A stretch of 64,000 nt of DNA from Phytopseudomonas seleniipraecipitans (GTDB lineage Bacteria > Pseudomonadota > Gammaproteobacteria > Pseudomonadales > Pseudomonadaceae): contig NZ_FNBM01000007.1 in assembly GCF_900102335.1 (NCBI RefSeq), forward strand, positions 1 to 64,000, written 5' to 3'. Below, in pieces: positions 38,156-48,135 of the stretch. The notes below the pieces were generated by a model. The model made no database searches and had not been told where the DNA came from. It saw nothing but the letters and a program-made list of their open reading frames with translations. The translations under genes were made by a program, and so were the position numbers. Numbering within the stretch: position 1 is the stretch's first letter; every line of letters starts with the position of its first letter.

Positions 38156-38180
38156 TCGCCCGGCCCACAAGGCCGGGCGA
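38156..38180 (+). terminator. Perfect hairpin after the ketone-body operon
   Basis: TCGCCCGGCC and GGCCGGGCGA form a 10-bp GC stem with loop CACAA, 10 bp after the ligase stop. There is no T run, so it may act with Rho or protect the mRNA end. Confidence 0.5.
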
Positions 38181-38322
38181 GAACCCACCAACAGCCTGAA
38201 TCAGGCAACGGATCAGTCGCGCCCTACGGCGGCGCTGCAGACTCGAACGCCTCATGCCGCCTGCCAATGATTCACAGATTTCCTGCCCAGCAGCTCCTAT
38301 ACTCGCGATATATCGCCAAGGA

Positions 38323-39048
38323 ATGCTCGCTTTGCGCCTTATCGCCTGCCTGTTGTCAGTGCTGCTGCCCTGCTCGTCATATGCCGGGCCGCGCGATATC
38401 CAGCTTTATATGCCGGATGCCCCGCCATTGGCCTTGCACGGCGACAATGGCCACGGCATTACCGGCGATATCGCCGTCATGGCGCTGCAGCGGGCGGGCT
38501 ATAACGCCGTGGTGGTCAATGCCCCCTGGGCACGTGCGCAAAAACGCACCCAGGAATCGCAAGACATCATGATCGTGCCGCTCTCGCGTACACCGGAACG
38601 GGAAGCACACTTCACCTGGGTGGCCAATATCCAACCCCTGCACCGCGCCTTCTTTACCCTCGACAACCCGGTCGCCAGCCTCGAAGAAGCGCGCCAGCGC
38701 TATCGCCTGGTTGCTGTCGGTCTGGGCTCCGCGCAGGAAGAAATTCTCAGGCGCAGCGGTTTCCGGGACGATCAGCTGTATGCGCTGAAGCTCGGTGACC
38801 AGCCGATCCAGCTGGTCAGGCGCGGCCGCGTGGATGCCTGGTTCACCACTGAGCTGGAAGGCCGCCACCTCTGGGATGCCGGCCCCGACCTGGCGATGAG
38901 TACACTGCTGGCGCCGCTGGACATGTATATCGCCTGTTCGCTGCAGTGCGATCCGCAACTGGTCAAAGCCGTCCACGACGCCCTTGAACACATGCGCAAA
39001 GACGGCAGCCTGCAACGCATCAGCGAACGTTACGTGCCGGCGCCGTAG
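38323..39048 (+). CDS. Periplasmic solute-binding protein, family 3 type
   Basis: The 241-residue precursor has a signal peptide (about 1-22, SSYA-GPRD). The mature part follows the SBP_bac_3 plan (ITGDIAVMALQRAGYNAVVV, then ALKLGDQPIQLVRRGRVDAW and the C-terminal ALEHMRKDGSLQRISERY). No permease or ATPase gene is adjacent, so it is either an orphan binding protein or an enzyme-like sensor protein. AAGGA directly abuts the ATG at 38323. The TTG at 38332 has better spacing (nine bases) and would also give a good signal peptide. Confidence 0.8.
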   Translation: MLALRLIACLLSVLLPCSSYAGPRDIQLYMPDAPPLALHGDNGHGITGDIAVMALQRAGYNAVVVNAPWARAQKRTQESQDIMIVPLSRTPEREAHFTWVANIQPLHRAFFTLDNPVASLEEARQRYRLVAVGLGSAQEEILRRSGFRDDQLYALKLGDQPIQLVRRGRVDAWFTTELEGRHLWDAGPDLAMSTLLAPLDMYIACSLQCDPQLVKAVHDALEHMRKDGSLQRISERYVPAP

Positions 39049-39112
39049 ATCCTGCGATTGTCGCACCGCGACTTTTCTGCTGGACTGTCATGCCGTCTGC
39101 TGGAGAATCCGC

Positions 39113-39631
39113 ATGCCCCATTATCAGGAACTGGTCGCCATCGGAGAGCCCTTCGAGGCTTTCGTCAGCCGCGGCCTGCCCACCGAAATTGCCGCTGTGC
39201 ACAGCGCGCGAGCGCAGCTGGACGCCGCAGAGAATGTGAGCGCCAACACACGGCGCCGGCTGGCGGCAGTACAAGGCCGTTACCACCTGTTAGCGGCTGC
39301 GGAGATGTGGTGCCCGGATTGCCAGCTGAACCTGACGGCGATGGATCACCTGCAACGCACGCAACCCAAGGTGACCTTGGCGATCATCTCCAAAGGCCGG
39401 GCCGAGCACGACCTGAGTGACCAGCTGAAGCTGGAGCGCATCCCGATTCCACTGGTTCTGGTACTGGATGAGCGCTTCGAGCTGATCGGCCGTTTCGTCG
39501 AGCAGCCTCAGGCGGTCATCACCGGCGGCGAGGCGATCAAGCCCGACTACCGTGCCGGGCGTTACCTGCACAGCACCCTGGATGATCTGCTGGCAATCAT
39601 CGAAGCGCACGAGCAGCCTGCACGCCCCTGA
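39113..39631 (+). CDS. Thioredoxin-fold protein with CPDC motif
   Basis: The 172-residue cytoplasmic protein has the redox motif W66-C67-P-D-C70 in AAAEMWCPDCQLNLTAMDHL. A conserved proline loop is visible at KLERIPIPLVLVLDERFELI. The N-terminal 55 residues form a helical extension. The proline-aspartate dipeptide between the cysteines is typical of uncharacterised bacterial thioredoxin-family proteins. GGAG precedes the ATG. It sits between a binding protein and PpiC. The partner is unknown. Confidence 0.85.
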   Translation: MPHYQELVAIGEPFEAFVSRGLPTEIAAVHSARAQLDAAENVSANTRRRLAAVQGRYHLLAAAEMWCPDCQLNLTAMDHLQRTQPKVTLAIISKGRAEHDLSDQLKLERIPIPLVLVLDERFELIGRFVEQPQAVITGGEAIKPDYRAGRYLHSTLDDLLAIIEAHEQPARP

Positions 39632-39736
39632 TTGCCACGCAAGCGGCAACAGCCAGCCCGAGCCGACAGCCTGGTCACGCCGATCGCGGCATAAATACTG
39701 GCACACTATGCGCCCGACTAACTGAAGGAACCTGCC

Positions 39737-40015
39737 ATGGCAAAGGCAATGGCCCGCCATATCCTGGTCAAGACCGAAGCGGAAGCTGCCGGCCTGAAGA
39801 AGCGCATCGCTGCCGGCGAGGCGTTCGATGTGCTGGCACGCAAGCACTCTACCTGCCCGTCCGGAAAGAAAGGCGGCGACCTGGGCGAAGTGCGGCCTGG
39901 GCAGATGGTGCGCGCCATCGACCAGGTGATATTCAAGAAAGCGCTGCGCGAGGTGCATGGTCCGGTGAAGAGTCAATTCGGTTATCACCTGGTTCAGGTG
40001 TTCTTCCGCGACTGA
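39737..40015 (+). CDS. ppiC: Peptidyl-prolyl cis-trans isomerase C (parvulin)
   Basis: The 92-residue protein is a single parvulin domain, matching E. coli PpiC (Par10) in length. Signatures are ARHILVKTEAEAAGLKKRIA, then FDVLARKHSTCPSGKKGGDL and GPVKSQFGYHLVQVFFRD. It has no signal peptide, so it acts in the cytoplasm on proline bonds. AAGGA lies about nine bases before the ATG. It is a stand-alone gene. Confidence 0.96.
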   Translation: MAKAMARHILVKTEAEAAGLKKRIAAGEAFDVLARKHSTCPSGKKGGDLGEVRPGQMVRAIDQVIFKKALREVHGPVKSQFGYHLVQVFFRD

Positions 40016-40126
40016 CGTCACCGTCTATGCATAGTAAAAATGGTCTAGCCGAGCTGACGCACGGTGGGGTGTCAGATGCCAGCCCAGTTGGCAGGATGAA
40101 AGCCACAGACGTACAGGAGATGATTG

Positions 40127-40978
40127 ATGACTTTTGGCCCATTGGTCACCAGCGAATGGCTTGCCCGCGAAGGCAATGCCGCTGATGTGGTGGTGTTCGA
40201 CGCCAGCACTTACCTCCCCAACGAGGCGAAGCGCGGCCGCGACGAGTACCTCAAGGCGCATATCCCTGGTGCGCGCTTCTTCGATATCGATGCCTTTTCC
40301 GACCCGGATACGCCGCTGCCGCACACCGTGCCGTCCCAGGGCCGTTTCGCCCGGTTGATTGCTGCCGAGGGCGTCGACAACCACTGCCGCGTTGTGGTCT
40401 ATGACCAGAAGGGCCTGTTCTCCGCGGCCCGCGCCTGGTGGCTGTTTCGCTATTTTGGCCACCAACACGTGGCAGTCCTCGATGGCGGGCTGCCAAAATG
40501 GCTCGCCGAAGGTCGCCCAAGCGAAAGAGGCGAACCTGCCGTCGCGACCGGGCGTACCTTCACCACCAACGTGCATACCCGCAGGCTCAGAGGTCTGGGT
40601 GACGTACTGGAAGCCATCGACCGGGAAGACTCGCTGATACTCGATGCCCGCGCAGCCAACCGCTTCGACGGCAGCACCGCGGAAGCGCGGCCGGGCGTGG
40701 TCTCGGGGCACATTCCCGGTAGCCGCAACTTGCCGTACAGCAAGCTGTTGCGCAACGACCACACCCTGCAATCCCCTGACACCTTACGCACGTTGTTTGC
40801 CGAGGCTGGGGTCGACGGCAAGAAGACCGTGATCACCAGTTGCGGCAGCGGTGTGACCGCAGCCGTATTGCTGCTCGGCCTGGAGGTAGCGGGCTTGCCT
40901 GAAGCCGCGCTGTATGACGGCTCCTGGACCGAATGGGGCGGCCGTGCGGATACCCCCAAGGCGACTGGAATCATCTGA
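40127..40978 (+). CDS. Rhodanese-type sulfurtransferase (SseA-like)
   Basis: The 283-residue protein has two rhodanese domains. The N-terminal domain (about 8-130) lacks a catalytic cysteine, and the C-terminal one (about 160-283) has the active loop CGSGVTAAVLLL. CGSGVTA is the 3-mercaptopyruvate sulfurtransferase type, as in E. coli SseA. Conserved AHIPGARFFDIDAFSD and SGHIPGSRNLPY are present. AGGAG precedes the ATG at 40127. It transfers sulfur to cyanide or thiols; the physiological acceptor is unknown. Confidence 0.9.
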   Translation: MTFGPLVTSEWLAREGNAADVVVFDASTYLPNEAKRGRDEYLKAHIPGARFFDIDAFSDPDTPLPHTVPSQGRFARLIAAEGVDNHCRVVVYDQKGLFSAARAWWLFRYFGHQHVAVLDGGLPKWLAEGRPSERGEPAVATGRTFTTNVHTRRLRGLGDVLEAIDREDSLILDARAANRFDGSTAEARPGVVSGHIPGSRNLPYSKLLRNDHTLQSPDTLRTLFAEAGVDGKKTVITSCGSGVTAAVLLLGLEVAGLPEAALYDGSWTEWGGRADTPKATGII

Positions 40979-41159
40979 CCAATCTGCTTTGCCTGATTCC
41001 GACCGGTTTCGTGACTCCGGCTTTCAATTGGCCGGCAGCCATGTGCAGCGAAATGGCTCCGCCCCCCCGGCCGCGGCGGCGCCCAGCTGAGACGCCGCGG
41101 CTTGGCGTCGGCTCGAATGCTGGACTAGAGTCAGACGACATGACCAAGGAACCCACGGA

Positions 41160-41600
41160 ATGGCAAGCAAAAGTGATCTGATAAGAGCCTTGAAGATTTA
41201 TCGGGAAAGAACCGATGACGCCATGGCCGAGCGAGATCGGCAAATCGAGCTGATCAGAGCACAGCTGGACGAGCTGTTCAGAATGCTCCATGTCGACATC
41301 TCCAATGTGGGTGGCGTGGAACTGATTCGAATCTACGACCAGTACAGCTTTGACGGCGCGATCATCGAGCTGGAATCGCTGAAGATCGATCTGGCAGGCA
41401 ACACGGTGATCTTCAAACCTGACATCGTCGATTCGACACTGCAGATAATCCTCAGCGACCTTTCTCCTGAGCATCCCACCCTGACCCTTCGTAAAGAGCA
41501 CGGTCAGTGGATTGTGTTTTCATCAGCCGATGCATTCCTGTCCCAATTCACCTCTGACTTTTTTATCGACCACCTCGTTGAACTGGTGAATCGCTCGTAG
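41160..41600 (+). CDS. Uncharacterised soluble protein
   Basis: The 146-residue protein has an N-terminal helix that may form a coiled coil (RERTDDAMAERDRQIELIRA and QLDELFRML). It is followed by an alpha/beta region with long acidic-hydrophobic strands (GAIIELESLKIDLAGNTVIF). There are no membrane segments and no recognised motif. AAGGA precedes the ATG and codon use is somewhat weaker than in its neighbours, so it may be a recent arrival. It is flanked by a 180-bp gap on one side and a 405-bp gap on the other. Confidence 0.6.
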   Translation: MASKSDLIRALKIYRERTDDAMAERDRQIELIRAQLDELFRMLHVDISNVGGVELIRIYDQYSFDGAIIELESLKIDLAGNTVIFKPDIVDSTLQIILSDLSPEHPTLTLRKEHGQWIVFSSADAFLSQFTSDFFIDHLVELVNRS

Positions 41601-42005
41601 CGCCTGATGCTCGCTGCTAGCGTCGAAACAGCCGCTCACCGCGAGGCCTTGCTCTTTGGCTCGCAACGATTCACGACCCATCATGCATCCCGGCGATCGC
41701 CTTCAACAAGTAAACGGCACAGGCTTGCAGACGAATTACCTGCAGCATCCGCGCTGTCATCCCTTGAAACCGCTGGGTATTCGCTAGCGTCCTCCGTACA
41801 ATGCGCGCCACATAGACGCAACCATGCCTCATGGCAGGATGGCTCTGGCATTGTCGCCAGGCAGTTGAGCCACTCCGTACCGCTCTTGCTGACTCGCTAT
41901 GCCCGACGGATTGATGGCGAAGGCGACTGGGCAAATGAGCAAAGCAATTGCCATAACTGCCCAAAAGACTAAACCCACCCTTTGAAACATGCGAGATAGA
42001 CAGCT
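41601..42005. other. Intergenic region before ybiT
   Basis: The 405-bp gap has no convincing gene. TACAAT at 41797-41802 could be a -10 element, but the -35 position is poor. TTGCCA near 41946 with TAAACC 16 bp later is another weak promoter candidate close to ybiT. Short frames here lack ribosome sites and codon bias. Confidence 0.45.
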
Positions 42006-43592
42006 TTGATTTCCACCGCAAATATCACGATGCAGTTCGGTGCCAAGCCGCTGTTCGAGAACGTGTCCGTAAAGTTCAACAACGGCAACCGCTACGGCCT
42101 GATCGGCGCCAATGGCTGCGGCAAGTCGACGTTCATGAAAATCCTCGGCGGTGATCTCGAGCCATCCGGTGGCCAGGTCATGCTGGAGCCGAACGTGCGC
42201 CTCGGCAAACTGCGCCAAGATCAGTTCGCCTACGAGCAATTCAACGTGATCGACACCGTGATCATGGGTCACGAAGAGCTGTGGAAGGTCAAGGCAGAGC
42301 GCGACCGCATCTACTCGCTGCCGGAAATGAGCGAAGAAGACGGCATGAAAGTCGGTGAGCTCGAGGGCGAGTTCGCCGAGATGGACGGCTATACCGCCGA
42401 ATCTCGCGCCGGCGAGCTGCTGCTCGGCCTCGGCATTCCGCTGGAACAGCACTTTGGCCCGATGAGCGAAGTCGCCCCTGGCTGGAAGCTTCGCGTGCTA
42501 CTGGCTCAGGCGCTGTTCTCAGATCCGGACGTGCTGCTGCTCGATGAGCCGACCAACCACCTGGACATCAACACCATCCGCTGGCTGGAAACGATCCTCA
42601 CGGCGCGTAACAGCACCATGATCATCATTTCCCACGACCGTCACTTCCTCAACTCGGTCTGCACCCACATGGCCGACCTGGATTACGGCGAGCTGCGCCT
42701 GTTCCCGGGTAACTACGACGAATACATGACCGCGGCGACCCAGTCGCGCGAACAGCTGCTGTCGGATAACGCCAAAAAGAAGGCGCAGATTTCCGAGCTG
42801 CAAAACTTCGTCAGCCGCTTCTCGGCCAACGCCTCGAAAGCCAAGCAGGCCACTAGCCGTGCCAAGCAGATCGACAAGATCCAGCTGGCCGAGGTCAAGC
42901 CGTCGAGTCGGGTCAGCCCGTTCATCCGCTTCGAGCAGACCAAGAAGCTGCACCGTCAGGCCGTGACCATCGAGCAGATGTCCAAGGGTTTCGACGGCAA
43001 GCCACTGTTCAAGAACTTCAGTTTCACCGTCGAAGCCGGCGAGCGCGTTGCGATCATCGGCCCCAACGGCATCGGCAAGACCACCCTGCTGCGTACCCTG
43101 GTCGGCGAGCTGACGCCGGACGCCGGTGCGGTGAAATGGACGGAAAGCGCCGAGGTGGGTTACTACGCCCAGGATCATGCCCACGACTTTGAAGACGATG
43201 TGACCCTGTTCGACTGGATGGGCCAGTGGACCACCGGCGAGCAGGTGATCCGTGGCACCCTCGGCCGCATGCTGTTTTCCAACGACGAGATCCTCAAGTC
43301 GGTCAAGGTGATCTCCGGTGGTGAGCAAGGCCGCATGCTGTTCGGCAAGCTGATCCTGCAGAAGCCCAACGTGCTGGTGATGGACGAACCGACCAACCAC
43401 CTGGACATGGAATCCATCGAAGCGCTCAACCTGGCGCTGGAAAACTATCCGGGCACACTGGTCTTCGTCAGCCATGACCGCGAGTTCGTCGGCTCCCTGG
43501 CCACCCGCATCATCGAGCTGTCGGACAACGGCGTTACCGACTTCAGCGGCACCTATGACGACTACCTGCGCAGCCAGGGCATCATCGTCTGA
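42006..43592 (+). CDS. ybiT: ABC-F family ATPase YbiT
   Basis: The 528-residue soluble protein has two ATPase domains and no membrane part. Walker A sites are GANGCGKST and GPNGIGKTT; signatures are in [12 protein letters not shown] and [10 protein letters not shown]; Walker B sites are [11 protein letters not shown] and [10 protein letters not shown]. The linker between them ([20 protein letters not shown]) is the P-site tRNA interaction motif of ABC-F proteins. The sequence follows E. coli YbiT closely along its whole length. ABC-F proteins act on stalled ribosomes. The start is a TTG at 42006, chosen by alignment to MLVSSNVTMQFG. Confidence 0.94.
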   Translation: MISTANITMQFGAKPLFENVSVKFNNGNRYGLIGANGCGKSTFMKILGGDLEPSGGQVMLEPNVRLGKLRQDQFAYEQFNVIDTVIMGHEELWKVKAERDRIYSLPEMSEEDGMKVGELEGEFAEMDGYTAESRAGELLLGLGIPLEQHFGPMSEVAPGWKLRVLLAQALFSDPDVLLLDEPTNHLDINTIRWLETILTARNSTMIIISHDRHFLNSVCTHMADLDYGELRLFPGNYDEYMTAATQSREQLLSDNAKKKAQISELQNFVSRFSANASKAKQATSRAKQIDKIQLAEVKPSSRVSPFIRFEQTKKLHRQAVTIEQMSKGFDGKPLFKNFSFTVEAGERVAIIGPNGIGKTTLLRTLVGELTPDAGAVKWTESAEVGYYAQDHAHDFEDDVTLFDWMGQWTTGEQVIRGTLGRMLFSNDEILKSVKVISGGEQGRMLFGKLILQKPNVLVMDEPTNHLDMESIEALNLALENYPGTLVFVSHDREFVGSLATRIIELSDNGVTDFSGTYDDYLRSQGIIV

Positions 43593-43614
43593 TCGCCTGA
43601 ACCGGCACGACCAG

Positions 43615-43648
43615 AAGCCCCGTCATCTACTGGATGACGGGGCTTTTT
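43615..43648 (+). terminator. Terminator of ybiT
   Basis: AAGCCCCGTCATC, loop TACTG, GATGACGGGGCTTTTT gives a long stem and T run 22 bp past the stop. Confidence 0.93.
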
Positions 43649-43828
43649 CGTGTAGATGGTTTTTTGATGGTTATCGCCGCTTCGCTCCTCGACCTACGCG
43701 GCCAGACCCGAGCTAACGCCCCGTAGCCTGGGTTGAGCATCGCGATACCAAGGAAATCTCCCCGGGTGTCGCTGCGCTCGACCCTGGCTAGGAAATTGCA
43801 GACAGCATGGCACCACACGACAGATACA

Positions 43829-43856
43829 AAAACGCCGCTCGATTGAGCGGCGTTTT
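43829..43856 (-). terminator. Terminator of htpG
   Basis: On the minus strand AAAACGCCGCTC pairs with GAGCGGCGTTTT around loop AATC, followed by TTGT. It is about 17 bp after the htpG stop. Confidence 0.88.
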
Positions 43857-43873
43857 GCATTGCAGCTAGCGGA

Positions 43874-45778
43874 TCAAGCAGAAAGCTCGACCAGCAGCTT
43901 ATTCAGGCGCTGCACGTAGGCGGCTGGATCTTTCAGGCTGTCGCCTGCAGCCAGCGCGGCCTGGTCGAAGAGGATGTGCGACAAGTCGCCAAAACGGTCT
44001 TCGTCCGGCTCGGCATCCAGCTTCTCGATCAGCGGGTGGTTCGGATTGAATTCAAAGATCGGCTTCGAATCCGGTACCTTCTGGCCGCTGGCTTCGAGGA
44101 TCTGGCGCATCTGCAGGCCCAGGTCCTGTTCGCCGATGGCCAGAATGGCCGGCGAGTCGGTCAGACGATGGGAGACACGCACCTCGGCAACCTGCTCGCC
44201 CAACGCACTCTTCAAGCGCTCGACCAACCCTTCCTTGCTCTTGGCAACTTCTTCCTGAGCCTTCTTGTCCTCTTCCGAGTCCAGCGAGCCCAGATCCAGG
44301 TCACCGCGGGCCACGTCAACGAAGGTCTTGCCGTCGAATTCGGTGAGGTAGCTCATCAGCCACTCGTCGATGCGATCGGTGAGCAGCAGTACTTCGATGC
44401 CTTTCTTGCGGAAGACTTCCAGGTGCGGGCTGTTCTTGACCTGCGCGTAGGACTCACCGGTGAGGAAATAGACCTTGTCCTGACCGTCCTTGAGACGACT
44501 GATGTAGTCGCCCAAAGAAACCACCTGCTCACCCTCGCCTTCGGCAGTCGACGCGAAGCGCAGCAGACCGGCGATCTTTTCCTTGTTGGCGAAATCTTCT
44601 GCCGGGCCTTCCTTGAGTACCTGGCCGAAGTTCTTCCAGAACGCCTTGTACTGCTCAGGCTCGTTCTTCGCCAGCTTCTCCAGCATGTCGAGCACACGCT
44701 TGGTGAGCGCCGATTTCATGGAGTCGATCACCGGATCTTTCTGCAGGATTTCGCGGGAGACGTTCAGCGACAGGTCGTTCGAATCCACCACACCCTTGAT
44801 GAAGCGCAGGTACAGGGGCAGGAACTCGTCGGCCTGGTCCATGATGAACACGCGCTGCACATACAGCTTCAGACCACGCGGCGCCTCACGCTGATACAGG
44901 TCGAACGGTGCACGACCTGGCACATACAGCAGCGAGGTGTATTCCAGCTTGCCTTCGACCTTGTTGTGGCTCCAGCTCAGCGGGTTGTCGTAATCATGGG
45001 AGACGTGTTTGTAGAATTCCTGGTACTGCTCGTCGGTGACCTCGGTACGCGGACGCGTCCACAGGGCGCTGGCGCGGTTGACCACTTCCCACTCGGGTTC
45101 TGCCGGCTTGTCCTTCTCTTCGCCGTGAAACTCCTTCGGCAGTTCGATGGGCAGGCCGATGTGGTCAGAGTATTTCTTGATGACGTTGCGCAGGCGCCAG
45201 CCATCGGCAAACTCTTCTTCGCCGCTCTTCAGATGCAGAACGATGCGAGTACCGCGCTCAGCTTTCTCGACATTGGCGATTTCGAAGTCGCCCTCGCCCT
45301 TGGAAGACCAGTGCACGCCTTCGCCAGCCGACAAGCCGGCACGGCGAGTGAAGACTTCAACCTGATCAGCGACGATGAATGCCGAGTAGAAGCCCACGCC
45401 GAACTGACCGATCAGGCTCGAGTCCTTCTTCTGGTCACCGGAGAGGTTCTTCAGGAAGTCGGCGGTGCCGGACTTGGCGATAGTGCCGAGGTGCGCGATG
45501 GTTTCTTCGCGGCTCATGCCGATGCCGTTGTCTTCGAGGGTGACGGTCTTGGCGTCTTTGTCAAAAGTCACACGGATCTTCAGCTCAGCGCCGCCCTCAA
45601 GCAGCTCGGGCTTGGCCAGCGCCTCGAAACGCAGCTTGTCGACGGCGTCGGAGGCGTTGGAGATCAACTCGCGCAGGAAGATTTCCTTATTGGAATACAG
45701 CGAGTGAATCATGAGGTGCAGCAGCTGCTTTACCTCGGTCTGGAAGCCCAGGGTTTCTTTTTGAGTTTCCACACTCAT
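43874..45778 (-). CDS. htpG: Molecular chaperone HtpG (Hsp90)
   Basis: The 634-residue chaperone has the full bacterial Hsp90 plan. The N-terminal ATPase has [20 protein letters not shown], then [13 protein letters not shown] and [15 protein letters not shown]. The middle domain contains [20 protein letters not shown] and the conserved arginine in [15 protein letters not shown]-terminal dimerisation domain follows. It helps mature client proteins with DnaK. An ATG at 45784 (MTMSVET) is also possible; GGAG lies 4 bases before it and 10 before the one chosen. A sigma-32-like promoter precedes the gene. Confidence 0.96.
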   Translation of the reverse strand: MSVETQKETLGFQTEVKQLLHLMIHSLYSNKEIFLRELISNASDAVDKLRFEALAKPELLEGGAELKIRVTFDKDAKTVTLEDNGIGMSREETIAHLGTIAKSGTADFLKNLSGDQKKDSSLIGQFGVGFYSAFIVADQVEVFTRRAGLSAGEGVHWSSKGEGDFEIANVEKAERGTRIVLHLKSGEEEFADGWRLRNVIKKYSDHIGLPIELPKEFHGEEKDKPAEPEWEVVNRASALWTRPRTEVTDEQYQEFYKHVSHDYDNPLSWSHNKVEGKLEYTSLLYVPGRAPFDLYQREAPRGLKLYVQRVFIMDQADEFLPLYLRFIKGVVDSNDLSLNVSREILQKDPVIDSMKSALTKRVLDMLEKLAKNEPEQYKAFWKNFGQVLKEGPAEDFANKEKIAGLLRFASTAEGEGEQVVSLGDYISRLKDGQDKVYFLTGESYAQVKNSPHLEVFRKKGIEVLLLTDRIDEWLMSYLTEFDGKTFVDVARGDLDLGSLDSEEDKKAQEEVAKSKEGLVERLKSALGEQVAEVRVSHRLTDSPAILAIGEQDLGLQMRQILEASGQKVPDSKPIFEFNPNHPLIEKLDAEPDEDRFGDLSHILFDQAALAAGDSLKDPAAYVQRLNKLLVELSA

Positions 45779-45830
45779 GGTCATCTAACTCCACATTGAT
45801 GGCTAAGCCGCGGTACGGCGGATGACCATC

Positions 45831-45859
45831 AGGTGGGGGCGGCATAGGAAAACTTCAAG
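45831..45859 (-). promoter_or_regulatory. Sigma-32 (heat shock) promoter of htpG
   Basis: On the minus strand CTTGAA (45859-45854) and CCCCACCT (45838-45831) are separated by 15 bp, close to CTTGAA-N13-15-CCCCATNT. The -35 element directly abuts the stop codon of the upstream gene. Confidence 0.7.
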
Positions 45860-47098
45860 TCATTGGTCGATCAGTTCGACATGCACGATGTCCGCCTCCG
45901 GCATGGCAAAGCGAGCTTCGCCCGAGCCGTTTAGGCGCTGCCTGAGAATAACCTGGCCCTGTTCCAACCCAGCGAACTGTCCCTGAATTGCACTGCCCTT
46001 TTCGCTATACACGCGCATGGGCTGATTGACGAAGCGTCGCGGCTCACTGAGCAGGCGAGCCATGGAGAAATCGCGGCGTAGATCGACGCTACTGGCCGGT
46101 TCAACTGGTGCGGTATGTTCAGCAACTGGCGCCGCAGATGCCTGGTCAGCCATTGGCGGCAATGCGGCAAACTGATCGTCATCCACCCGCCAACCGTGCT
46201 GTGGATGCTTGCTTAAACTCACCGGCAGCCTCTGTTCACGGCCGTCGATACGTGCCTGAACGTCGAGCATCAGATGAGTCCCCGACACGCTGGGTACAGG
46301 CGACGAAAGCTGCACATCACGGCTCTGGAACCTACGCTGCAGGTAGTCACCGAGCACAAAGGCCACGGTATCGCCAGAGTCGACGGAGCGATCGACCTGC
46401 CCATTGTAGTAGCGCAAGCCGTTGTGAAAGACCTCGACCGAGCCGCTCAGCGTGGTCTCGAACTGCGGCGGCAGGACCAGATGGAAATCCCCAACCAACA
46501 GATTCGGCGCCTCGGGCCTGAGCCCAAGGTGCAATGTATAGCCGCCTTTGACTTGGCGTGCCTCGGGCAAGTCCTGCCCCGGTGACAACCAGCTCAGTTC
46601 GATTTCCGGCAATGGCCCCTGATCGTCGGGTAGAACATCCATCCGCAGCCCCTGCTCGGCAAGCGGCAGGCCGCGGATGATCAACTCGCGGCGCGCAAAG
46701 AAGTCCTGCCCCTCACGCAGGCTAAGCACGCCGTCGACAAGCTCGCCTTCTCTGGGTGCAAACGGCTCACCATTAAGATGACCGTTAAGCTGGATATGCA
46801 ATGCGCCTGGCGCCTGCTGCTCGGGTTGCAGCCATCGCAAGCTGACAATCGCCTCCAGGCGCTGCGGGTCTTGGGCAGCCATCACCGCCAGCCCCACTAC
46901 CAGCGGAATCATGCCTAACGCGCAGCAGCCCAGCGCGTGCTTGGCCTTGCTCCAATGGCGAGCGATGAACAGCAGCGTCAGGGGCGGCAGCAAACATGCC
47001 CAGCCCCACAACAAGCTGGTAGCGAAACCACGCATCACCAACAACACCAAGCCGATAAGAATCATCAGCAGGCCGCCCAGGATGAGCAACGCGTCCAT
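45860..47098 (-). CDS. Membrane-anchored protein of unknown function
   Basis: The 412-residue protein has three N-terminal membrane helices (about 3-75: LLILGGLLMILIGLVLLVMR, then LLWGWACLLPPLTLLFI and GMIPLVVGLAVMAAQ). A large beta-rich region of about 320 residues follows (HIQLNGHLNGEPFAPREGEL). A proline- and alanine-rich linker near 320 leads to a last segment with SEPRRFVNQPMRVYSEKGSA, which looks like a small ligand-binding beta module. I do not recognise the family. It lies upstream of htpG on the same strand. Confidence 0.72.
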   Translation of the reverse strand: MDALLILGGLLMILIGLVLLVMRGFATSLLWGWACLLPPLTLLFIARHWSKAKHALGCCALGMIPLVVGLAVMAAQDPQRLEAIVSLRWLQPEQQAPGALHIQLNGHLNGEPFAPREGELVDGVLSLREGQDFFARRELIIRGLPLAEQGLRMDVLPDDQGPLPEIELSWLSPGQDLPEARQVKGGYTLHLGLRPEAPNLLVGDFHLVLPPQFETTLSGSVEVFHNGLRYYNGQVDRSVDSGDTVAFVLGDYLQRRFQSRDVQLSSPVPSVSGTHLMLDVQARIDGREQRLPVSLSKHPQHGWRVDDDQFAALPPMADQASAAPVAEHTAPVEPASSVDLRRDFSMARLLSEPRRFVNQPMRVYSEKGSAIQGQFAGLEQGQVILRQRLNGSGEARFAMPEADIVHVELIDQ

Positions 47099-47366
47099 TC
47101 AGTTTCCTTAATTCAATTGCCAGAGGCGCTACCAAATGCGACGTACTGACGTACGCATCGGCGGATGCGCTGCCACGATAATCATCGACGTGCACTCAAT
47201 CCATCGCGATGACGGGTTTTTTCCAGATTTGTGACACGCCCTGAATTGGGGTTTTGCACAGTTACGGAGCATCAGCGGACACATGATGCACAAAGGAAGT
47301 GAACTTATAGCCCCCTCGACGTCTCGAAAAACGGTAATGGTATTTATCCCAAGGAGACGCACAACC

Positions 47367-47690
47367 ATGCAAAAATCAGTCGCTTACGCCTTCATGCTGG
47401 CTGCCACGCTGGGCCTTGCGGCCTGTGACAAGCCGTCCGAAAACAAAGCCGAAGATGCTCAGGAAGCTCGCACCGAAGCTCAGGAGTCGATGAACGACGC
47501 CGCTGAGGAAAGCAACGAAGCTGCGCAAAAAGAAGCCGAGGCCGCTCAGGAGCGTGCAGACGAGCAGCAGGAAAACTCGCAGCAAAGCATGCCGGAAGAC
47601 AGCGCCCCTGGTGATACCTCTGTACCGGCCACGCCGCCAGCGGTACCGACCGAGCCAGGTGCTCCTGCTGACCCAACCAAGCAGCAGTAA
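47367..47690 (+). CDS. Small lipoprotein with Glu/Ala/Gln-rich helix
   Basis: The 107-residue precursor has a lipoprotein signal peptide ending LGLAAC, with the lipidated cysteine near residue 20. The mature part is one long hydrophilic helix rich in E, A, Q and D (EDAQEARTEAQESMNDAAEE), then a proline-rich tail (PATPPAVPTEPGAPADP). Low complexity prevents family assignment. It may be a periplasmic spacer or stress lipoprotein. AAGGAG lies about ten bases before the ATG at 47367. Confidence 0.78.
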   Translation: MQKSVAYAFMLAATLGLAACDKPSENKAEDAQEARTEAQESMNDAAEESNEAAQKEAEAAQERADEQQENSQQSMPEDSAPGDTSVPATPPAVPTEPGAPADPTKQQ

Positions 47691-47698
47691 CGCGTTTT

Positions 47699-47728
47699 GC
47701 ATTATCCGCAGCGTGCTGCGGATAATGC
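47699..47728. terminator. Perfect 13-bp hairpin between convergent genes
   Basis: GCATTATCCGCAG and CTGCGGATAATGC with loop CGTG. It is symmetrical and lies between the lipoprotein gene and the convergent MAPEG gene. No strong T run follows on the plus strand; TTTTGC lies on its left side, which helps the minus strand slightly. Confidence 0.6.
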
Positions 47729-47745
47729 CTCCTGCAGCCCCATCG

Positions 47746-48135
47746 CTAGATGGCAGGCGTCAGCATCAATAGCAAGCTACATACCAGCCCCACCATCCAG
47801 ACAACACTTCTCTGCCAATGCATATCTGCCCAATAGCACAGCAGATAGAGCACGCGCGCGACCACGAACGCTACGGCCAGCCAATCGACCAGCCATCCGC
47901 TGCTCTGCGTGACATGCGCCATCAATACCCCTGCCGCAAATAATGGGAATGCCTCGATACTGTTCTGGTGAGCAGCCAGTGCGCGTGCGCCAAAACCACT
48001 GAGACGCGCCTGCTGGGCACGCGGATTGTTATTGTCGTAACCACCGCCCTCCTCCTTCATGGCCTTGGCAAGCGGCGCCTTCGCCACGTAAATCAGCAGC
48101 GCGCTGATGAACACGCACCAGAATGGAATACTCAT
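47746..48135 (-). CDS. MAPEG family membrane protein
   Basis: The 129-residue protein has four membrane helices and the MAPEG pattern: NPRAQQARLSGFGARALAAH, then QNSIEAFPLFAAGVLMAHVT and FVVARVLYLLCYWADMHWQR. Family members in eukaryotes conjugate or modify eicosanoids and glutathione; bacterial roles are unclear. Its start overlaps the upstream DUF599 gene stop by four bases, so the two are translationally coupled. Confidence 0.88.
   Translation of the reverse strand: MSIPFWCVFISALLIYVAKAPLAKAMKEEGGGYDNNNPRAQQARLSGFGARALAAHQNSIEAFPLFAAGVLMAHVTQSSGWLVDWLAVAFVVARVLYLLCYWADMHWQRSVVWMVGLVCSLLLMLTPAI

Noticed and set aside
43976..45799. 607-codon plus-strand frame opposite htpG
   Set aside because: Shadow of htpG without any coding evidence of its own.
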